From contig NZ_BJEA01000024.1 in assembly GCF_005405425.1 (NCBI RefSeq), forward strand, positions 1 through 34,556: a stretch of DNA of 34,556 bases, in the 5' to 3' direction. The notes beneath the pieces were generated by a model that worked only from the letters and a program-made list of their open reading frames with translations, ran no database searches and was not told the DNA's origin. This document shows, piece by piece, positions 30,823 to 34,556 of the stretch. Each line of letters opens with the position of its first letter. The stretch's first letter is position 1. Made by a program: the position numbers and the translations under genes. The DNA comes from Lactiplantibacillus modestisalitolerans (GTDB lineage: Bacteria > Bacillota > Bacilli > Lactobacillales > Lactobacillaceae).

Positions 30823-30848
30823 ATTGGGCTAGCTGGGTTCGAACCAGC
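30823..30848. repeat. right attachment site within tRNA-Gln
   Basis: The second 26-bp copy; it includes the T arm and 3' acceptor strand of the functional tRNA-Gln. Confidence 0.93.
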
Positions 30849-30895
30849 GCATCACGGGATCAAAACCCGTTGCCTTACCACTTGGCTATAGCCCA
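30825..30895 (-). tRNA. tRNA-Gln (anticodon TTG)
   Basis: 71 nt with TGGGCTA/TAGCCCA acceptor. The anticodon stem ACGGG/CCCGT has loop TTTTGAT, giving TTG. No CCA encoded. It is the integration target and remains complete. Nine nt downstream of tRNA-Tyr, so co-transcribed. Confidence 0.95.
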
Positions 30896-30904
30896 AAAAT
30901 GAAA

Positions 30905-30987
30905 TGGAGGGGAGTGGATTCGAACCACCGAACCCGAAGGAGCGGATTTACAGTCCGCCGCGTTTAGCCAGACTTCGCTACCCCTCC
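30905..30987 (-). tRNA. tRNA-Tyr (anticodon GTA)
   Basis: 83 nt with GGAGGGG/CCCCTCC acceptor, class II variable arm and the anticodon loop within GGACTGTAAATCC, giving GTA. Confidence 0.95.
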
Positions 30988-31060
30988 GTGAATCATTCAA
31001 CTATATTAGAATACATAATTTTGAATAAAAAATCAAGCCTTTTTGAAAACTTTTTTGAAT

Positions 31061-31888
31061 TTATTTCAAATCAAGCAACCGGGTCCGCTGATACCACTGA
31101 TCCATAAAGTTGGCCGCCTGCCATTCATTGATTCGCTTCAAACCATAACCAACGGCCTGATCATAATAAGTCGTCCCGTTAAACTGGTGAACTTGCGGTT
31201 GCGCGTGTAAATGCCCAAATAACACGTGAGCAACATCAAACTGTTCTAATAGCCGGCCAAGCCTAGGCGTTCCCATCAGGGCGTTTGCCATATTCCAGAA
31301 GCGATTATCCGTTGACCAGCGCAAATAGTCCGCCCGCGGAACAAAGTGGGTCATCAGGAGGACGCGTTTATGCGCCCTTTGCGCAGCAAGCAACTGGGAA
31401 CGGACCTGCGTTAAAACCAGCTCGGCCCGCTCAGGGTCACTTAACGGCTGTTGAATCGCCCGGTCAATCCAGTACGCCCGCTTCCACTGTAAAAAGGATG
31501 CCGGCGTCGTATTCGGAATCTCAGTTGCAAATTGGTAATCGTACCAGCCATTGTTACCGATGATCCGCCAGTCAGTTCCCGGAATGTCGACAAACCGATT
31601 ATGCAGATACCCCGCAAATTGGCCCTTCTCGAGCTCATCAAAGCTAATTCCGCTAACCATGTCATGATTACCTGCAATCCAGCGAACTTGCGTCTGTGGG
31701 CCTAATAATGCCTGCAAATCCACAACAAACTGTTCACTGCGCTGGAAATCATTAAACAGGTCGCCGGCAATCAAATACCATTCGACACCCCGCTGCGCCA
31801 AATAGGCCGCTTGCGCCCGCATGACGTCGCGAACGTTGACCCGGTTGACATCAAAATGATTATCACTACTTAAAGCTAAGCGAACCAT
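31061..31888 (-). CDS. calcineurin-like metallophosphoesterase
   Basis: 275 residues from the ATG at 31888, 8 nt after GGAGG; a GTG three codons upstream overlaps the site. The di-metal site is complete: DNHF (near the start), GDLFND, GNHDM, the histidine in LLMTHFVPR, and GHLHAQ. No signal peptide, so cytosolic. The substrate cannot be read from the sequence. This family member is widespread in lactobacilli as a stand-alone phosphohydrolase. Single gene; dtpT upstream ends in its own terminator. Confidence 0.92.
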   Translation of the reverse strand: MVRLALSSDNHFDVNRVNVRDVMRAQAAYLAQRGVEWYLIAGDLFNDFQRSEQFVVDLQALLGPQTQVRWIAGNHDMVSGISFDELEKGQFAGYLHNRFVDIPGTDWRIIGNNGWYDYQFATEIPNTTPASFLQWKRAYWIDRAIQQPLSDPERAELVLTQVRSQLLAAQRAHKRVLLMTHFVPRADYLRWSTDNRFWNMANALMGTPRLGRLLEQFDVAHVLFGHLHAQPQVHQFNGTTYYDQAVGYGLKRINEWQAANFMDQWYQRTRLLDLK

Positions 31889-31903
31889 GGGCTTCACCTC
31901 CCA

Positions 31904-31941
31904 ATAAAAAAAGATATGCTACCCATAAGATAGCATATCTT
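31904..31941 (-). terminator. terminator of dtpT
   Basis: AAGATATGCTA (31911-31921) and TAGCATATCTT (31931-31941) form a perfect 11-bp stem; on the minus strand TTTTTTT follows. It begins 15 nt past the dtpT stop. Confidence 0.9.
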
Positions 31942-31955
31942 GATTAAAGATTGGT

Positions 31956-33434
31956 TTAAAGAATACCCTTCATTTGGCGTCTAATCATTGGCACCATCAT
32001 AAAGAGGATGATTCCCAAGATAACACTGGAAATCCCGATAATCGCGAAGTACGGTACTTCGGTGCTGCTCGAGTAGAAGCGCACAATTTGCGCGTTCAAG
32101 GCACTCCCAACCGAATCGGTTAGGAACCACATACTCATCATTTGTGAAGCAAAGGCCTTAGGTGCTAACTTGGTGGTAACAGACAAGCCAATTGGTGAAA
32201 TTAACATTTCAGCAATTTCAACTAATGCCCAGCTTCCCACTAACCAGAGCGGGCTAACCTTGCCAGCAGTCCCGAATAAGGCCCCAGGCATTGCCATTAA
32301 GAGGTACGATGCCCCGGCGAAAACAAGTCCAACCGCAAACTTAGTTGGTGAACTAGGTTGCTTTTTACCCCACTTCGTCCACAGTAGCACGAACGGTGTC
32401 GTGTATAACATGATGAACAACGGGTTCAATGTCTGGAAGTCAGACGCAGCCAGGTGCATGAAACCAATGTCTAAGTTAACCCGGTTAGCCGCGAATAACG
32501 CAAGTACGGCTGACCCTTGTTCTTCAATCGCCCAGAACAATGATGCGGCAATAAATAACGGAATGTAAGCCCGCACACGTGACCGTTCCGTCGAATCAGT
32601 CTTTTCAGACGTCAGCATCAAGATAAAGTAAATAATCGGCGTTAAAATAACCAGTACACTGATTAACGTAATCACGTTGTTTAACGTCAAAGCGTTCATG
32701 AGCTTCATTAGAACTAAAATTAAGATCAAACCAATGACCCCAATGATCGTCCGCCGAGTAAGCTTCTTCAAATCACCAGGTTCCAACGGATCGGTTGGGT
32801 ATAGGCTGGCAGAATTCAACGTCTTCCGACCATCAAAGTAATATTGTAATAAACCAAAGAACATCCCAATGGCTGCTAAGGAGAAGCCTAAATGGAAGTT
32901 AATGTGTAAACCAACCCGACCAACGAGTAATGGTGAAATTAACGACCCTAAGTTAATCCCGAAAACGAAAACACTGAAACCGGCATCCCGGCGAGTATCT
33001 TCAGCCGTATATAACTGACCGACCATGTCGGATACGTTTGGTTTCAACAGCCCAGTCCCGACAACGATTAGCGCGATTGAAATAAATAGCGCGGGCGCTC
33101 CGAACGGCGTTGATAACACGATGTGTCCTAACATAATCAGGATTCCACCAATAAAGACGGTCTTCCGACTACCCCATACCCGGTCACTCATAAAGCCACC
33201 AAGCACACTAGAAACGTATACTAGCGCAGAATAGATCGACATAATGGATGCAGCTGTTACTTGGTCAAAGCCAAGGCCACCCTTTGCGACGCTGTAGTAC
33301 ATATAATAAATCAGCAGGGCGCGCATCCCGTAGTAACTGAATCGTTCCCACATTTCAGTGAAGAACAACGTGCGCAAACCACGCGGTTGGCCAAAGAACG
33401 ACCGATCCAGTTTTTGCTCATTATCCAATTGCAT
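31956..33434 (-). CDS. dtpT: POT-family proton-coupled di/tripeptide transporter
   Basis: 492 residues from the ATG at 33434. GGAGG sits only 2 nt before that ATG, so a TTG two codons downstream (33428, spacing 8) may be the true start. Imports di- and tripeptides with protons across the cell membrane. PTR2 signatures: [21 protein letters not shown] (shown only in part: ExxERFxYYG, the proton-coupling site) and [28 protein letters not shown] is the MFS loop 2-3 motif. About 14 helices. Important for amino acid supply in proteolytic lactic acid bacteria. Single gene. Confidence 0.95.
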   Translation of the reverse strand: MQLDNEQKLDRSFFGQPRGLRTLFFTEMWERFSYYGMRALLIYYMYYSVAKGGLGFDQVTAASIMSIYSALVYVSSVLGGFMSDRVWGSRKTVFIGGILIMLGHIVLSTPFGAPALFISIALIVVGTGLLKPNVSDMVGQLYTAEDTRRDAGFSVFVFGINLGSLISPLLVGRVGLHINFHLGFSLAAIGMFFGLLQYYFDGRKTLNSASLYPTDPLEPGDLKKLTRRTIIGVIGLILILVLMKLMNALTLNNVITLISVLVILTPIIYFILMLTSEKTDSTERSRVRAYIPLFIAASLFWAIEEQGSAVLALFAANRVNLDIGFMHLAASDFQTLNPLFIMLYTTPFVLLWTKWGKKQPSSPTKFAVGLVFAGASYLLMAMPGALFGTAGKVSPLWLVGSWALVEIAEMLISPIGLSVTTKLAPKAFASQMMSMWFLTDSVGSALNAQIVRFYSSSTEVPYFAIIGISSVILGIILFMMVPMIRRQMKGIL

Positions 33435-33512
33435 TTCCTCCAAACTTAAATCAAACGACTTGTGCTTCAGTTAAAAGCAACAATTTTTGTTTCTTAATTA
33501 AACATAATAACT

Positions 33513-33541
33513 ATTATACTATCCTTAATCTTATTCAACAA
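33513..33541 (-). promoter_or_regulatory. predicted promoter of dtpT
   Basis: On the minus strand: TTGTTG (33541-33536), 17 nt, TATAAT (33518-33513). It leaves a leader of about 75 nt before the start codon. Confidence 0.6.
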
Positions 33542-33834
33542 TAGAGTTAACCGTTTTCTAATCTTGCTTCTATTAATGAAATTAAGAAGCTCAAAACGCA
33601 AGCCGTTAAAAACACCGTCAACTGCGAATTACCGCGTCACTAATAAGTTTTAACATTTAAAATATAAAAATAAAATTAAATCATTTTCTAATTTTACCCT
33701 TTAAAATTAACGGAAAGTAAGCGCTTCGTTAAGCCGGATTTCCACGTAAAATCTTATTAATAAAAGAAACTAAAACTGGCGTAAACGGGGTTAGGTTACA
33801 CACTCATGACTAACTAAATTTAGTTAAAAAGCAC
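33542..33834. other. AT-rich spacer upstream of dtpT
   Basis: No gene. It holds a perfect 16-bp palindrome TAACTAAATTTAGTTA (33811-33826) and an AAGCGCTT core (near 33719) that only partly fits a catabolite-response element. Confidence 0.4.
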
Positions 33835-33867
33835 AAAAAAGACCAGCGCAAGGCAATTACGCTGATC
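33835..33867 (-). terminator. terminator downstream of the tRNA cluster
   Basis: On the minus strand GATCAGCG pairs with CGCTGGTC (one G-T pair) and is followed by TTTTTTG. Probably the final stop for the rRNA/tRNA transcript. Confidence 0.7.
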
Positions 33868-33973
33868 CCACAATCTTAATACTAGCTAGTAACCTTAGTA
33901 TCCTAGCTTTTTTCAACACTTTTAGGTCCTTTTGATTAGTACATTTAAAAATAATTTTGTTTCAAATAAGAGA

Positions 33974-34084
33974 GTGTGCCAAAAGTCGGTTAGCTGGTGA
34001 GGATTAACGGCGTAAGGCGAATAATCCTGAACTTGGATTGTTTAGCTCACGAGTTTAAGCGGAGCCAGCTGACTTTTGGCGCAC
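33974..34084. repeat. large interrupted palindrome, 111 bp
   Basis: GTGTGCCAAAAGTC (33974-33987) faces GACTTTTGGCGCAC (34071-34084), 13 of 14 pairs plus one G-T. Inside, AGCTGG pairs with CCAGCT and GGATTA (34001) with TAATCC (34022). The rest can fold into two smaller arms. Confidence 0.8.
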
Positions 34085-34107
34085 GTTTTGGCTATTAATA
34101 TTCGAAG

Positions 34108-34151
34108 ATAAACGAAGAGACTATGACATTAGTCACAGCCTCTTCGTTTAT
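34108..34151 (-). terminator. hairpin after tRNA-Val
   Basis: ATAAACGAAGAG (34108-34119) and CTCTTCGTTTAT (34140-34151) form a perfect 12-bp stem that begins 6 nt past tRNA-Val. The T-run on the minus strand is poor, so it may be a processing or partial termination structure. Confidence 0.55.
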
Positions 34152-34156
34152 CCTGA

Positions 34157-34229
34157 TGGAGGATACAGGGCTCGAACCTGTGACCCTCTGCTTGTAAGGC
34201 AGACGCTCTCCCAACTGAGCTAATCCTCC
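34157..34229 (-). tRNA. tRNA-Val (anticodon TAC)
   Basis: 73 nt with GGAGGAT/ATCCTCC acceptor. Stem TCTGC/GCAGA with loop CTTACAA gives TAC. No CCA encoded. Confidence 0.94.
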
Positions 34230-34288
34230 ATATATATAATGATCATTCCTTAGAAAAAAAGGTAAGACCCACGTCTCACCTTCAAAAG

Positions 34289-34361
34289 TGCCGGCTACCA
34301 GAGTCGAACTGATGACCCTCGGTTTACGATACCGATGCTCTACCAACTGAGCTAAGCCGGC
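34289..34361 (-). tRNA. tRNA-Thr (anticodon CGT)
   Basis: 73 nt with GCCGGCT/AGCCGGC acceptor. Stem TCGGT/ACCGA with loop ATCGTAA gives CGT (reads ACG). No CCA encoded. Confidence 0.9.
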
Positions 34362-34402
34362 ATGGATATATAAAATATGCCCATTGCTGGACACGTCTTA
34401 TA

Positions 34403-34475
34403 CTCCGACAGGCGGGCTCGAACCGTCGACATCTTGATTAACAGTCAAGCGCTCTACCAACTGAGCTATGTCGGA
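34403..34475 (-). tRNA. tRNA-Asn (anticodon GTT)
   Basis: 73 nt with TCCGACA/TGTCGGA acceptor and discriminator G. Stem CTTGA/TCAAG with loop CTGTTAA gives GTT. It is the first tRNA after the 5S gene. Confidence 0.94.
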
Positions 34476-34481
34476 ATAATT

Positions 34482-34556
34482 GCATGGCAACGTCCTACCC
34501 TCGCAGGGAGCGATCCCCCAACTACTATCGGCGCTAAGAAGCTTAACTTCTGTGTT
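34482..34556 (-). rRNA. rrf: 5S rRNA, 3' part (runs off the window)
   Basis: On the minus strand the sequence carries the conserved 5S blocks GAAGTTAAGCTTCTTAGCGC, CGATAGTAGTTGGGGG and GGTAGGACGTTGCCATGC. The 5' part lies beyond the window. Seven nt separate it from tRNA-Asn, so this is the tail of an rRNA operon with a 5S-Asn-Thr-Val order. Confidence 0.9.

Larger units (their letters stand above)
22555..30848. mobile_element. satellite-like integrative element in tRNA-Gln (about 8.3 kb)
   Basis: Bounded by 26-bp direct repeats of the tRNA-Gln 3' end, with paired arm-type sites near both ends and a tyrosine integrase next to the tRNA. Plus strand: repressor, integrase. Minus strand: Cro, Xis/DUF771, two small unknowns, prim-pol, VapE, iteron origin, wHTH, ArpU-like regulator. 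There are no capsid, tail, lysis, portal or terminase genes. This is the gene order of Gram-positive phage-inducible islands, except that no packaging gene (terS) was found. The integrase, attachment sites and replication genes all look intact. Confidence 0.88.

Noticed and set aside
33715-33732. Catabolite-response element (AGTAAGCGCTTCGT) upstream of dtpT
   Set aside because: Only the core AAGCGCTT fits; the outer bases do not, and it lies about 200 bp upstream of the predicted promoter.

Overview
The window is a low-to-moderate GC Firmicute chromosome segment, most likely Lactobacillaceae (Levilactobacillus/Lactiplantibacillus-like by the look of its proteins; this genus-level guess is inference). 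The grounds are AGGAGG-type ribosome sites, compact operons, a DtpT peptide transporter, nag genes under a NagR-like operator, a Mn2+-type yybP-ykoY leader, and an rRNA operon end with its tRNA tail on the minus strand.

Layout. 1-4050 is an accessory patch. It holds a wHTH/coiled-coil gene broken by two in-frame stops, an intact gene of the same architecture, an IS200-type insertion with its Y1 transposase, the C-terminal stump of a phage-type integrase, and an orphan four-helix membrane protein next to tRNA-Leu. 4196-9997 is core: thrB-hom, the overlapping tex-sprT pair, a cluster of nested palindromic repeats (9241-9559), and a small unknown gene. 10054-12940 is a P-type ATPase preceded by a yybP-ykoY (Mn2+) riboswitch with its own terminator and a near-consensus promoter. 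12951-20248 carries pncB-nadE (NAD salvage), a tagA-type glycosyltransferase, nagA-nagR with the operator inside the nagA promoter, proC and pnuC (pyridine nucleoside or nucleotide uptake, linked by function to pncB-nadE).

20458-22203 encodes a DUF262/DUF1524 (GmrSD-like) protein whose HNH motif looks lost. Just after it is a fossil: a scrap of integrase C-terminus, integrase arm-site copies, and a terminator that matches the right end of the intact element further on. That intact element runs 22555-30848 (about 8.3 kb) between two 26-bp copies of the 3' end of tRNA-Gln. It has a tyrosine integrase and an XRE repressor on the plus strand. Divergently, on the minus strand, it carries Cro, an Xis/DUF771-like protein, small unknown genes, a prim-pol, a VapE helicase, an iteron-type origin, a wHTH protein and an ArpU-like late regulator. 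It has no structural, lysis or terminase gene. This is the plan of a phage satellite (PICI-like) that borrows a helper's particle, and it is the most interesting system here.

30825-34556 returns to the core: tRNA-Gln and tRNA-Tyr, a metallophosphoesterase, the peptide transporter DtpT, a long AT-rich spacer with a large palindrome, then tRNA-Val, tRNA-Thr, tRNA-Asn and the 3' part of a 5S rRNA.

All calls come from reading the sequence. No database search was run, so family names rest on motifs and architecture.
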